From CAZVCJ01 sp964625745 (GTDB lineage Bacteria > Chloroflexota > Anaerolineae > VGOG01), in the NCBI GenBank assembly GCA_964625745.1, contig CAZVCJ010000007.1, forward strand, positions 1-58,327: 58,327 nt of DNA, given 5' to 3'. Of this stretch, positions 16,456 to 24,048 are shown piece after piece. The position numbers and the translations under genes were made by a program. Position 1 is the stretch's first letter. Each line of letters begins with the position of its first letter. The notes under the pieces are model-generated. The model searched no databases and was not told where the DNA came from. It saw only the letters and a list, made by a program, of their open reading frames with translations.

Positions 16456-18400
16456 ACACCACCTTCACCTTCAACGTCTTCGTCGTATCATTCCCCAAAA
16501 TGTCAATCACCTTGACCATAATCGCATACTCGCCCGGCGCATCATACTTGTGACCGACCCACAGCTTGAGCGACTTGTCCTTGCGGGTGCGGTAGGTCTG
16601 CCACATATTGTGGAAGGTGTCGCCTTTGTTGTCCCAGTCCACGGCCCAGTAGTCAATCCACTGCGACCAATGGGTGATAGCGGACTGGACATCGGCGGGA
16701 ACATCGTCAGGGGGGATGACGAAGTCGGTTAGCTTCAGACTGACCTTTCGCTTCTCCTGCGCTACTTCGACGGAGAGAGCGGCCAGCTCGAAGAACTTGA
16801 TGTCTCCCTGCTCGACCGCCTTCTTCTCCAGAACCTCGCGGGGGATGCGCAAGAACCGCATAGTGATGTTGGCCTGGGCCGCCTGCTGCTTGGCGACTTC
16901 GTTCAGCTCGAAGGCAAAGTCCCAACCCAACACATCCACTGCGCTGATGCTGGGCGCGTCCTTGCCGGTGCCGGTTGCTTTGCGGAACTCCAGCGCGATC
17001 TGCTGCACATCGCCGGGGGAGATGGGGGCGTCCACCGCGCCGACGTGCACCATGCGCCCAGCTTTGAGGCCGTGCAGCCAGTTGTAGCCCGTGATGGGGC
17101 GGGCGTGGTACAGCTCCAGGATAAAGCGGCGGTACTGGGCCGTCACGCTGGCCGCCTGCTCTGGCCCGCCGAACTCCGCCGCCTGCCAGGCTTGTCGCTC
17201 ATACTTCCCCAGGTTCTGCACTACGAACGGCTTGACGTTCTCAATGCTCAGCAACCGCTTGCGGGTAGTGTGGATGGCAAAGCGGCCCAGGTCGCAGGCG
17301 ATCCAGCGACGGTTCAGCTTCTCAGCCACGGCGGCGGTGGTGCCAGAGCCACAGAAGCAGTCGAGGACGAGACCGCCTTCGTTGGACGAGGCTTGGATGA
17401 TGCGTTCGAGGAGGGCTTCGGGTTTTTGGGTGGGATAACCAGAGCGTTCTATGGCTTGTGCGCCTACTGGTTTGATGTCTGTTATTACCGAAGTTATTGG
17501 TGTGCCTTTTTGTTCGTGAAGATACCGCTTCAGGTAAGGTCTTCCGCTCTTGCTCCACTCCAAACGATTATCTGTATCGAGTTCTATCAGTTTACTTTGA
17601 ACAACACGCCAGCCCCATTCAGGGGTATAGCCTTTGTACTCGTAAGCGAGATTAGGACGGGGCCCCATAGTCGCTGACCTTATGATATGGTCAAGTCTAT
17701 ACAAGCCTCTCTCATCCTCGTGACGGTAGAAATTCTTTACATACTGTGGGTCATGTTCGGTGTATAGTGGATTCCAGATAAGATCAGGGCCTCTGCAATA
17801 GTAAAAGATCGTGTCGTGGACTGAGCCCCACTTTTTTGAGTCACTGTGACTGCTAGTACGTTTCCAAACAATCTCATTGCGCAAGTTTGCAATACCAAAA
17901 ACTTCATCCAATATCACTTTGCAGTAGTGTGCCATGTTGTAGTCAATATGAACATAAATGCTGCCTTTTTCATTGAGTAGTTCGTAAAGTGACGCAATGG
18001 TTTCATGAAACCATTGCAGATACCCGCTCAACCCACGTCCCCAAGTATCACGATAGGCTTTTATTTCGATTGCGCTTGCTTCTTTAACAAACCGTTCATC
18101 TTCTAAAGTAATCTGATACGAAAAATCCGCCCTCACGTTAAACGGCGGATCAATGTAAATCAAGTCCACCTGCCCGGCAAACTCATCCAGCAGAGCGGGC
18201 AGCACGTACTTCTTGTCACCCCAAATCAAGCGGTTGCGCCACTCAGGTGGGCGACCCGCGCTGAACAGGTCCAGGGCCATCTGTCGCTCCTGCGCGCTCT
18301 CGTTCACCGTTTCAACGGTTTGGAAGGGGAGTTGCAGGCGCAGGGGAGCGGTGCGCCTGCCGTCGGCATCGTATTTGCCTTCCCAGATTAGTTCTACCAT
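16454..18400 (-). CDS. Site-specific DNA-methyltransferase, type III Mod-like (beta class)
   Basis: The 648-residue protein is an N6-adenine or N4-cytosine methylase. Catalytic motif IV LIYIDPPFN is at residues 80-88 and the SAM motif I VLDCFCGSGTTAAVAEKL near residue 350; motif IV before motif I defines the beta class used by type III Mod subunits. The region between holds ETIASLYELLNEKGSIYVHID (motif V-VIII region). The C-terminal 250 residues have no recognisable motif and end in a beta-rich stretch. It would both recognise and methylate the target for the Res protein. A small protein gene lies 12 bp upstream. Confidence 0.92.
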   Translation of the reverse strand: MVELIWEGKYDADGRRTAPLRLQLPFQTVETVNESAQERQMALDLFSAGRPPEWRNRLIWGDKKYVLPALLDEFAGQVDLIYIDPPFNVRADFSYQITLEDERFVKEASAIEIKAYRDTWGRGLSGYLQWFHETIASLYELLNEKGSIYVHIDYNMAHYCKVILDEVFGIANLRNEIVWKRTSSHSDSKKWGSVHDTIFYYCRGPDLIWNPLYTEHDPQYVKNFYRHEDERGLYRLDHIIRSATMGPRPNLAYEYKGYTPEWGWRVVQSKLIELDTDNRLEWSKSGRPYLKRYLHEQKGTPITSVITDIKPVGAQAIERSGYPTQKPEALLERIIQASSNEGGLVLDCFCGSGTTAAVAEKLNRRWIACDLGRFAIHTTRKRLLSIENVKPFVVQNLGKYERQAWQAAEFGGPEQAASVTAQYRRFILELYHARPITGYNWLHGLKAGRMVHVGAVDAPISPGDVQQIALEFRKATGTGKDAPSISAVDVLGWDFAFELNEVAKQQAAQANITMRFLRIPREVLEKKAVEQGDIKFFELAALSVEVAQEKRKVSLKLTDFVIPPDDVPADVQSAITHWSQWIDYWAVDWDNKGDTFHNMWQTYRTRKDKSLKLWVGHKYDAPGEYAIMVKVIDILGNDTTKTLKVKVV

Positions 18401-18412
18401 CGGGGAGCCTCC

Positions 18413-18607
18413 TTACGTTTCACGGTCATCAACCGTCACCGTCACGCGCACGCGCTCAGGAAGGTCACCGCCAGTCAGCTTACGAAGCGCCCACTGTTGA
18501 ACGTAGAGCGTGCCAATGATGGGCGGGCCGTCGGTGGCCTCTTCCTGGTAACGCCTGGTGTTCTTGGTGTCCTTCTCGACTTTGAACGTCAACTCTAGTT
18601 TGTCCAT
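18413..18607 (-). CDS. Small conserved-looking protein at head of R-M operon
   Basis: This 64-residue protein begins MDKLELTFKVEKDTKNTRRY and ends RVRVTVTVDDRET; AGGAGG lies 8 nt before the ATG. It reads as a compact beta-rich domain with the internal segment GTLYVQQWALRKLTGG. I do not recognise a named family. It is the first gene after the promoter at 18763-18791 and is followed after 12 bp by the Mod gene, so a regulatory or accessory role in the restriction module is inferred from context only. Confidence 0.7.
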   Translation of the reverse strand: MDKLELTFKVEKDTKNTRRYQEEATDGPPIIGTLYVQQWALRKLTGGDLPERVRVTVTVDDRET

Positions 18608-18762
18608 TGCTCGATACCTCCTGTGGTCTGTAGTTCTCTGGTTTTCGGGCGGGCCGTTCCGCGACACCTCATCTGGCAGAGTTCTACGCCACGGTCAACG
18701 TCGCCCCCAGCGCGCTAGTGCTGCCGTGGATGGTGGTCTGCCCCAATGATAACACCAGGTAT

Positions 18763-18791
18763 ACTATACCACATTTCAGGCCGTTTGGCAA
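18763..18791 (-). promoter_or_regulatory. Promoter of the restriction-modification operon
   Basis: The minus strand reads TTGCCA, a 17-bp spacer, then TATAGT. With its flanks it is a near copy of the tRNA-Arg promoter at 2601-2629. The 5' UTR to the small gene at 18607 is about 150 nt with no obvious structure. Confidence 0.65.
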
Positions 18792-18830
18792 CAGCAAGAA
18801 GCCGCCCATCACCAAATGCCGTGACCCGAT

Positions 18831-18859
18831 TTGACAGAAACGGGAAAGTGTGGTACAAT
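18831..18859 (+). promoter_or_regulatory. Sigma-70 promoter of cold-shock gene
   Basis: TTGACA (18831-18836), a 17-bp spacer and TACAAT (18854-18859) predict a start near 18866 and a 5' UTR of about 175 nt, typical of cold-shock genes. It is divergent from the R-M operon promoter about 40 bp away. Confidence 0.75.
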
Positions 18860-18910
18860 ACTTATCAGTAGGACGCAGTAAGGTGTTGTTTGAAGTTCAA
18901 ATGATGAACA

Positions 18911-18944
18911 GCCCGAGCTTCTTATTGCCCCGGGCGTTTTCTTT
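18911..18944 (+). terminator. Terminator-like hairpin in cold-shock leader
   Basis: GCCCG ... CGGGC followed by GTTTTCTTT lies inside the leader, about 45 nt after the predicted start and 98 nt before the ATG. It could attenuate transcription or be a temperature-responsive element. Confidence 0.45.
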
Positions 18945-19041
18945 GTACAGTCGTGGCCCAATCGGCACGAGCTGGTAAGCACGACGAAGAACAAACTGCT
19001 CCGCCCTACAACATTTCACAGGGAAGGAGGTATACCAGCTA

Positions 19042-19251
19042 ATGTCTGAAAGAACCCAGGGTACGGTTAAGTGGTTCAACGGTGGCAAAGGCTACGGCTT
19101 CATTGAGCGCGAAGGCGGCGACGATGTGTTCGTCCACTTCTCGGCCATCCAGGGTGACGGTTTTCGCAACCTGAACGAAGGCGACCGAGTGGAGTTCACC
19201 ATCGAGAGCAGCCCCAAAGGCCCTCAGGCCACCGACGTAATGAGGCTCTAG
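19042..19251 (+). CDS. csp: Cold-shock protein, CspA family
   Basis: The 69-residue single cold-shock domain begins with GTVKWFNGGKGYGFIE (RNP1 KGYGFI) and has DVFVHFSAI (RNP2), both single-stranded nucleic-acid binding motifs. It acts as an RNA chaperone. The ATG at 19042 is preceded by GGAAGGAGG at 10-12 nt. The gene has its own promoter, a long leader and a strong terminator, so it is a monocistronic unit. A second cold-shock domain with a zinc ribbon lies at 54559-54915. Confidence 0.96.
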   Translation: MSERTQGTVKWFNGGKGYGFIEREGGDDVFVHFSAIQGDGFRNLNEGDRVEFTIESSPKGPQATDVMRL

Positions 19252-19276
19252 GCTCAAGAGAACCGCAGTAACAAAG

Positions 19277-19311
19277 AAAAGCCACCTGCCAGTTGACGCA
19301 GGTGGCTTTTT
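19277..19311 (+). terminator. Rho-independent terminator after csp
   Basis: AAAAGCCACCTGC ... GCAGGTGGCTTTTT gives a 9-bp stem with a T5 tail. It is nearly identical to the terminator at 9945-9981. Confidence 0.88.
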
Positions 19312-19370
19312 GCATTATACTATCCCCTGTCAGATGGTGCACGGATTTCGCAGTTGACACGGAGTGGAGT

Positions 19371-19562
19371 ATGGTCAAGGTGACCTTCCGAAACAAGGAA
19401 TGGGAGTTGCGGGCCGGGATGACGGTGCGAGATGCCATCCTGAAAGTGGGGCTGGACCCTCAGGCTGTCCTGCCTGTCCGCGACGGCAAGCTAATCAACG
19501 AAGCGACGATCATCCGCCAGGGCGACGTGATCAGATTAGTGGCGGTGATATCAGGTGGATAA
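19371..19562 (+). CDS. ttuB: Ubiquitin-like sulfur carrier, TtuB/ThiS/MoaD family
   Basis: The 63-residue beta-grasp protein ends in ...IRLVAVISGG, the C-terminal Gly-Gly that is thiocarboxylated in sulfur carriers. The core pattern MTVRDAILKVGLDP...PVRDGKLINEATIIRQGD fits ThiS/TtuB. The ATG at 19371 follows GGAGTGGAGT. The next gene downstream is a TtuA-type tRNA thiolation enzyme, which makes TtuB the best reading, as in Thermus. No thiamine or molybdopterin genes are adjacent, although moaC and a MOSC gene lie 24 kb away. Confidence 0.82.
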   Translation: MVKVTFRNKEWELRAGMTVRDAILKVGLDPQAVLPVRDGKLINEATIIRQGDVIRLVAVISGG

Positions 19563-19579
19563 TCTCAATAGCCAATGAC

Positions 19580-19640
19580 CAACGTCCTCCCATCAAAAGA
19601 AAGACCATCCGACCAGAGACCATTTGACCATCTGACCACA
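19580..19640. repeat. Short word repeat (GACCATCTGACCA type)
   Basis: CCATCCGACCAGAGACCATTTGACCATCTGACC is made of imperfect 8-10 bp units and fills the gap between ttuB and ttuA; the right end runs into the ttuA ribosome site region. Confidence 0.5.
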
Positions 19641-19652
19641 TGAGGTGCTCGG

Positions 19653-20579
19653 ATGAAGTGTAATAAGTGCGGCGGCGTGGCAGTGATCGGCATGCGTCAC
19701 CACCGCCTGGCGCTGTGCGCCGATCATTTTGTGGAGTGGTTCATAAGCTACACGCAACGGGCCATCGAGAAGTACCACATGTTCGGCAGCGATGACCAAC
19801 TGCTGGTGGCGGTTTCCGGTGGCAAAGATAGCCTGGCGCTGTGGGACGTGTTGTCGCAGCTCGGCTATCGCGCCGAGGGGATGTACATTTGCCTGGGGAT
19901 CGGCGGCGACGACGGCTACTCGGCGGCATCTCAGCTCAAGGCGCAGGCCTTCGCCGAGGCGCACGGCCTGACGCTGCACGTGGTGGACGTGAGGCAGACG
20001 TATGGCACGAGCATTCCAGAGTTGGCGCGGAGGACGCATCGAGGGCGAAAGCCTTGTGCGGTCTGCGGGCTGGTTAAGCGCCACATCATGAACCGCGTGG
20101 CCTACGAGGGTGGCTACGATGCTATCGCCACCGGGCACAACCTGGACGACGAGGCCGCCGTCCTGATGCAGAACACCCTGCACTGGCAGGCGGGCTATCT
20201 GGGTCGCCAGGCTCCTGTTCTTCCCTCCACCCACCCTCGGCTGGCCCGCAAGGTCAAGCCCTTCGTGCACCTCTACGAGCGAGAGACGGCGGCCTACGCC
20301 ATCGTGCGGGGCATTGATTACATCTACGACGAGTGCCCCCATGCCGTGGGCTCCACGACCATCTTCTACAAGGGTCTCCTCAACCAGTTGGAGAGCCGCT
20401 CGCCGGGGGCCAAGCTGAGCTTCTATCTCAGCTTTCTGCAAGCCAGGAGGGAGGGACTGCTCTCGGTGCAAGAGAAGACATTGGAGCTGAACGATTGCCA
20501 GAGGTGCGGCCAGCCGACCACGGCACCGGGGCTGTGCGCGTTTTGCCGGCTGTGGGAGCAGCGGATGGATAGCGGATAG
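19653..20579 (+). CDS. ttuA: TtuA-type tRNA 2-thiouridine synthetase
   Basis: The 308-residue PP-loop ATPase belongs to the TtuA/Ncs6 family. It has an N-terminal zinc site (CNKCG at 3-7, plus C22), PP-loop AVSGGKDS at 53-60, a middle cluster-binding pair in KPCAVCGLVKRHIMN, GHNLDDEA, and a C-terminal zinc ribbon CQRCG...GLCAFC. TtuA thiolates U54/T54 in the tRNA T-loop using TtuB thiocarboxylate; the product stabilises tRNA at high temperature in Thermus. The gene immediately before it encodes a Gly-Gly-ending TtuB-like carrier. A TtcA-like C32 thiolase is less likely because of the terminal zinc ribbons. Confidence 0.87.
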   Translation: MKCNKCGGVAVIGMRHHRLALCADHFVEWFISYTQRAIEKYHMFGSDDQLLVAVSGGKDSLALWDVLSQLGYRAEGMYICLGIGGDDGYSAASQLKAQAFAEAHGLTLHVVDVRQTYGTSIPELARRTHRGRKPCAVCGLVKRHIMNRVAYEGGYDAIATGHNLDDEAAVLMQNTLHWQAGYLGRQAPVLPSTHPRLARKVKPFVHLYERETAAYAIVRGIDYIYDECPHAVGSTTIFYKGLLNQLESRSPGAKLSFYLSFLQARREGLLSVQEKTLELNDCQRCGQPTTAPGLCAFCRLWEQRMDSG

Positions 20580-20589
20580 GAGGTGATTC

Positions 20590-21090
20590 ATGCCTAAAAC
20601 GCGACAGGTGGTCTATGCGGCGACCATTGCTGCGTTGTATGCGGTCTTCACTGTAGCCCTGGCCCCGCTGAGCTATGGGCCGCTGCAGTTTCGGATCGCC
20701 GAAGTCTTGAAGGGTCTGGTCATCTGGCACCCGGTGACCATACCGGGCATCGTGTTGGGCACTATCATCGCCAACTTGACCAGTCCTTACGTGGGGGCCT
20801 GGGAGCTGGTTTGGATGCCCATCACCGATGGCCTGGGTGGGGTGTTGGCCTGGCTGGTGGCTCGCGCCCTCGGCCAGCGGATCGGTCCCTGGCTGGCGGC
20901 CCTGTGCTACGCCCTGACCACCGGTGCTGCGGTGGCGTTGATGCTCTACTTCGTGGGAGGCGTGCCCTTCTGGTTCGTGTTTGCCAGCGTGGCCTTCAGC
21001 GAATCGGTGATCATCGTCGGCGGCCTGCCCATCATGCGCTACGTCGCCCGCCTGTGGGATTTGCGGGCCGGTTCGACTCGTGACAATTGA
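20590..21090 (+). CDS. queT: QueT-family ECF S component
   Basis: This 166-residue membrane protein has five to six helices. LSYGPLQFRIAEVLKGLVIW, then GIVLGTIIANLTSP and WELVWMPITDG, matches the QueT transporter family, which imports queuosine precursors as an ECF S component. It begins 11 bp after ttuA with AGGAGG. Both genes then serve tRNA modification, one making thiolated T-loop uridine and one supplying queuine precursors. EcfA/EcfT partners are probably those at 6931-9584. Confidence 0.85.
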   Translation: MPKTRQVVYAATIAALYAVFTVALAPLSYGPLQFRIAEVLKGLVIWHPVTIPGIVLGTIIANLTSPYVGAWELVWMPITDGLGGVLAWLVARALGQRIGPWLAALCYALTTGAAVALMLYFVGGVPFWFVFASVAFSESVIIVGGLPIMRYVARLWDLRAGSTRDN

Positions 21091-21092
21091 TT

Positions 21093-21124
21093 GCATCCCA
21101 CATCCCACATCTCACATCCCACAT
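21093..21124. repeat. Tandem CATCCCA microsatellite-like repeat
   Basis: CATCCCA-CATCCCA-CATCTCA-CATCCCA-CAT: a 7-bp unit repeated about four times just before era. Confidence 0.7.
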
Positions 21125-21133
21125 AGGTGTTAA

Positions 21134-22117
21134 ATGACCATGAATGACCTTGATCTTCTAACATCAGAAGAGTTGCCCCCCGATCACCGCTCTGGATTCG
21201 TGGCCGTCATCGGCAAGCCGAACGTGGGCAAATCCACGCTCATCAACGCCTGGCTGGGGGAGAAGATCGCCATCGTCTCCCCCAAGCCGCAGACCACCCG
21301 CCACCGACTGCGCGGCATCCTGACCCGGCCCGACGCCCAGATCATCTTCGTGGACACGCCTGGCATCCATCAACCTCGCCACAAGCTGGGCGAGTTCATG
21401 GTGGAGACGGCCACCAAAAGCATCCCCGACGCCGACCTGGTTCTGTTCATGGTTGACGTGTCGCAGATGCCCACGGCGGAGGATGAGCAGATCGTCCAAC
21501 TGATCGAGAAGCACGGTCGAGCACCGGTGATCCTGGTGCTCAACAAGGCCGACCTGTTGCCCCCTGAGAAAGTGCAGCCTCACAGCACCGCCTACTTCAA
21601 GCTGGTGGAACACGATGCTTGGGTTGAGTGCGAAGCGTACCGAAACCAATGGATGATGATCTCCGCCACGCGAGGCGACAACCGCGACAAGCTGTTGGAC
21701 ATGGTTGTGGCCCGCCTGCCCGAAGGTCCCCGCTACTATCCTCCAGACCAGCTCACCGATCAGAACATGCGTTTCATCGTGGCCGAGCTCATCCGCGAGC
21801 AGGTGCTGCGGTTCGTCCATCAAGAAGTGCCCCACGCCGTGGCGGTGGCCGTGGAGGAGTGGAAGCAGCGGCGGGAGGACCTGACCTACATCGGAGCCAC
21901 TGTCTTCGTGGAGAAGGATTCCCAGAAAGGCATCATCATTGGCGAAGGGGGCAGGATGCTGAAGCGCATCGGCCGGGCGGCTCGTGAGGAGATCGAGCAG
22001 TTGGTGGGCAATCGGGTATACCTGGAGTTGTGGGTCAAGGTGCGGGACAAGTGGCGGCAGGATGAGCAGGAATTGAGGCGGCTGGGGTATGCGCTGCCTC
22101 GTGAGAAAACATCATGA
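21134..22117 (+). CDS. era: GTPase Era
   Basis: Era binds 16S rRNA and acts in 30S maturation. The 327-residue protein has G1 GKPNVGKSTL, the TTRHRLRG switch (G2), G3 DTPGIHQPRHKLG, G4 NKAD, G5 SATRGD, and a C-terminal KH domain with KGIIIGEGGRMLKRIG. It is slightly longer than E. coli Era because of an N-terminal tail. The start ATG at 21134 lacks a strong ribosome site; an alternative ATG is six bases downstream. Confidence 0.96.
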   Translation: MTMNDLDLLTSEELPPDHRSGFVAVIGKPNVGKSTLINAWLGEKIAIVSPKPQTTRHRLRGILTRPDAQIIFVDTPGIHQPRHKLGEFMVETATKSIPDADLVLFMVDVSQMPTAEDEQIVQLIEKHGRAPVILVLNKADLLPPEKVQPHSTAYFKLVEHDAWVECEAYRNQWMMISATRGDNRDKLLDMVVARLPEGPRYYPPDQLTDQNMRFIVAELIREQVLRFVHQEVPHAVAVAVEEWKQRREDLTYIGATVFVEKDSQKGIIIGEGGRMLKRIGRAAREEIEQLVGNRVYLELWVKVRDKWRQDEQELRRLGYALPREKTS

Positions 22118-22147
22118 GGAAGTTTTCATAAGCACCTTCAGTGCGAT

Positions 22148-22176
22148 TTGACATTTGTACCTCTATATGCTATGAT
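22148..22176 (+). promoter_or_regulatory. Sigma-70 promoter of solute-binding lipoprotein gene
   Basis: TTGACA, a 17-bp spacer, then TATGAT; the predicted start is near 22183. Confidence 0.75.
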
Positions 22177-22182
22177 TCGTGC

Positions 22183-22450
22183 GATTGGCGAGCTAAGGTG
22201 CACGTCAGGAGAGACAACATACTGGACGGGCAGAAGATCGGTCCGAGCTGAAAGGCTTTGGTTGATGCCATGGTCGGAAATGGCGAAAGCGTTTCACCTC
22301 GGACTTTTTCTAATCTCCGGCGTGCGCTCTCTCCCCTAACTTCGGGGAGGATGAAAGGGCGGGAAAGGGAGTGATGGCTCTCAGGAAATGGGCTAAACGA
22401 GGGTGTTTCGTTTCCAGTTACTCTATTCAATATTCAAGGAGGAAGAAAGA
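22183..22450 (+). other. Long untranslated leader, 268 nt, unidentified
   Basis: The leader between the promoter and the ATG at 22451 contains a hairpin CTCCCC-taactt-(c)GGGGAG near 22333-22354 and a GGTCCGAGCTGAAAG segment near 22240 that only faintly recalls ykkC-type RNAs. No riboswitch consensus could be confirmed. No gene is seen in 22118-22450. Confidence 0.4.
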
Positions 22451-23770
22451 ATGAAAAGGGTTGCAACACTACTGGTAGTCGCGGCGGTATTGACCAGCCT
22501 CGTAACTGCCTGTGCTGCGCCCACCCCCCAGGTGATCGAGAAGGAGGTGGTCGTCGAGAAAGAGGTTCCGGTCACCGTAGCACCATCGGCTGCGGTCCCC
22601 ATCAAGATCGGCATTAACTTATCACTGACGGGACCCAAGGCTGACTTCGGGACGATGGACTGGGAATCCGTCCAGTTGGCCTATCGTGATTTTGGTGTTA
22701 GTGAAATAGGTGGTAGGGCAATCAGTTTCATAGTCGAGGATAACAGGGGGGATCCCGCCACGGCCAAATCGGCTGAGGAGAAGTTGGCTACCCTGGATAA
22801 GGTGGAGCTGGTGATCGGAGGTTATTCCAGCGCCTGTGGCGTGACCCAGGCTGCCACGGCCAATGATCTCAAGGTTCCTCATATCCTGGTCAACGCCTCC
22901 AAAGATGACATCACCACGGCAGGCTACGAATGGGTATTCTCAGGCCCTCGAGTGCCGGCGACTCACTACGCTGATGCTATGTGGAGCTTTGTTGACGAAG
23001 TGCTCATGCCAGGGGGGGTGAAGAAAGTAGCCCTGTTTTACGAGATGACTGACTGGGGCACCAGCTCGGCAGAGGGTCTCCGAGCCGGCTTCGAGGCCAG
23101 GGGCATTGAGCTCGTCGTTGACACCCCCTATGACTCCACTGCCACAGACTTCAAGCCCATGCTGTCTAAGGTGAAGGCAGCTAACCCGGACATGATCATG
23201 GCCGTTTCCTATCTTACCGATGCCGGCCTGATCGCCCGACAGGCAGCGGAGCTGAGGGTCAATGTTATGGCCTACATGGGTCAGGCGGGAGGCTATACCA
23301 TGCCGGAGTTCGTGGAATTAGCTGGTGAGAACGCCAACTACATCTTCACCACAGCGAACTGGAGTCCCCTAGCTACCTGGTCTGGCACTCAGGCCGGCGT
23401 TGAGTGGAGCGCTGGGAAATACTACGACGACTATCTAGCGTCCTATGGGACAGAGGCTGATTACCACGGAGCTCAGGGTTATGCTGCCTGGCAAATAGCC
23501 CTGGATGCCCTGATGAAGATTGATGAGGCGGGAAAGCCCGCCAATCGGGAGACCATCAAAGAGACCCTCAAGGAAACAGACCTGATGACAGCCATGGGTC
23601 GCATAGAGCATAAAGAGTGGACCGATGATATGGGGCACCATTACCACAACCAGGGGTTGCCTCTCACCTACATCATGCAATGGCAAAACATGAAACAAGA
23701 GGTTATCTGGCCCACAGGCGCAGCCTCAGCCAGCTACGTCTTCCCTGTTTCCAAGTACGAGGACAGGTGA
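22451..23770 (+). CDS. ABC transporter substrate-binding lipoprotein (LivK/amino-acid type)
   Basis: Periplasmic-binding-protein type I receptor with a lipoprotein signal: MKRVATLLVVAAVLTSLVTAC, where Cys21 follows LVTA (lipobox). The linker has a repeated EKEVVVEKEVPV, common in Chloroflexota lipoproteins. The mature part starts IKIGINLSLTGPKADFG and has FIVEDNRGDPATAKSAEEKL and LVIGGYSSACGVTQA, typical of Leu/Ile/Val, amide and urea binders. The ATG at 22451 has AAGGAGGAAG upstream. No permease or ATPase genes adjoin it, and the next gene has its own promoter, so it is an orphan receptor in this window. The ligand cannot be predicted. Confidence 0.88.
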   Translation: MKRVATLLVVAAVLTSLVTACAAPTPQVIEKEVVVEKEVPVTVAPSAAVPIKIGINLSLTGPKADFGTMDWESVQLAYRDFGVSEIGGRAISFIVEDNRGDPATAKSAEEKLATLDKVELVIGGYSSACGVTQAATANDLKVPHILVNASKDDITTAGYEWVFSGPRVPATHYADAMWSFVDEVLMPGGVKKVALFYEMTDWGTSSAEGLRAGFEARGIELVVDTPYDSTATDFKPMLSKVKAANPDMIMAVSYLTDAGLIARQAAELRVNVMAYMGQAGGYTMPEFVELAGENANYIFTTANWSPLATWSGTQAGVEWSAGKYYDDYLASYGTEADYHGAQGYAAWQIALDALMKIDEAGKPANRETIKETLKETDLMTAMGRIEHKEWTDDMGHHYHNQGLPLTYIMQWQNMKQEVIWPTGAASASYVFPVSKYEDR

Positions 23771-23803
23771 TAATAACTCGCAATGACACAGCCTGAAAGT
23801 TTT

Positions 23804-23832
23804 TTGACAGGAAAATCGAAAGGGTGTATACT
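23804..23832 (+). promoter_or_regulatory. Sigma-70 promoter of fumarase/Hdr/Frd operon
   Basis: TTGACA (23804-23809), a 17-bp spacer, TATACT (23827-23832); the start is predicted near 23839, giving a leader of about 210 nt before the fumarase alpha gene. Confidence 0.78.
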
Positions 23833-23864
23833 TCAATGCCCTGGATTCAAGGAGGAAGCCATTG

Positions 23865-24011
23865 GTGTTCTGGCCTGACCAATTCAACGACGTCGTTATG
23901 GGTTCTTTGGCGAGGAGGGGACGAAGCACAACCAGTAGCAAGTGCATTGCGATTTTTGGAGGTGTGGGGCACCACGAAGGCCAGGCTCTTGAATTTGTAG
24001 CCTGCATTTGA
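23865..24011 (+). CDS. Possible 48-residue leader ORF
   Basis: A GTG preceded by AAGGAGG at good spacing opens a 48-codon frame (MFWPDQFNDVVMGSLARRGR...LEFVACI) that ends 37 nt before the fumarase start. Promoter and ribosome site are both convincing, but the peptide matches nothing I recognise. It may be a real small protein, a leader peptide, or a chance frame. Confidence 0.35.
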   Translation: MFWPDQFNDVVMGSLARRGRSTTSSKCIAIFGGVGHHEGQALEFVACI

Positions 24012-24048
24012 GGTGTCCCTTTGTATGCCAGGCAAAGGAGATTGAAGA

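Noticed and set aside
18901..18978. 25-codon ORF in the cold-shock leader
   Set aside because: Starts ATGATG but has no ribosome site and overlaps the terminator-like hairpin; more likely untranslated.
19593..20591. Minus-strand ORF of 332 codons opposite ttuA
   Set aside because: Antisense shadow; the plus strand carries the PP-loop and zinc motifs.
22183..22450. Glycine or ykkC (guanidine) riboswitch before the solute-binding protein
   Set aside because: AGGAGAGAC and GGTCCGAG resemble pieces of those consensuses, but the remaining conserved elements are missing.
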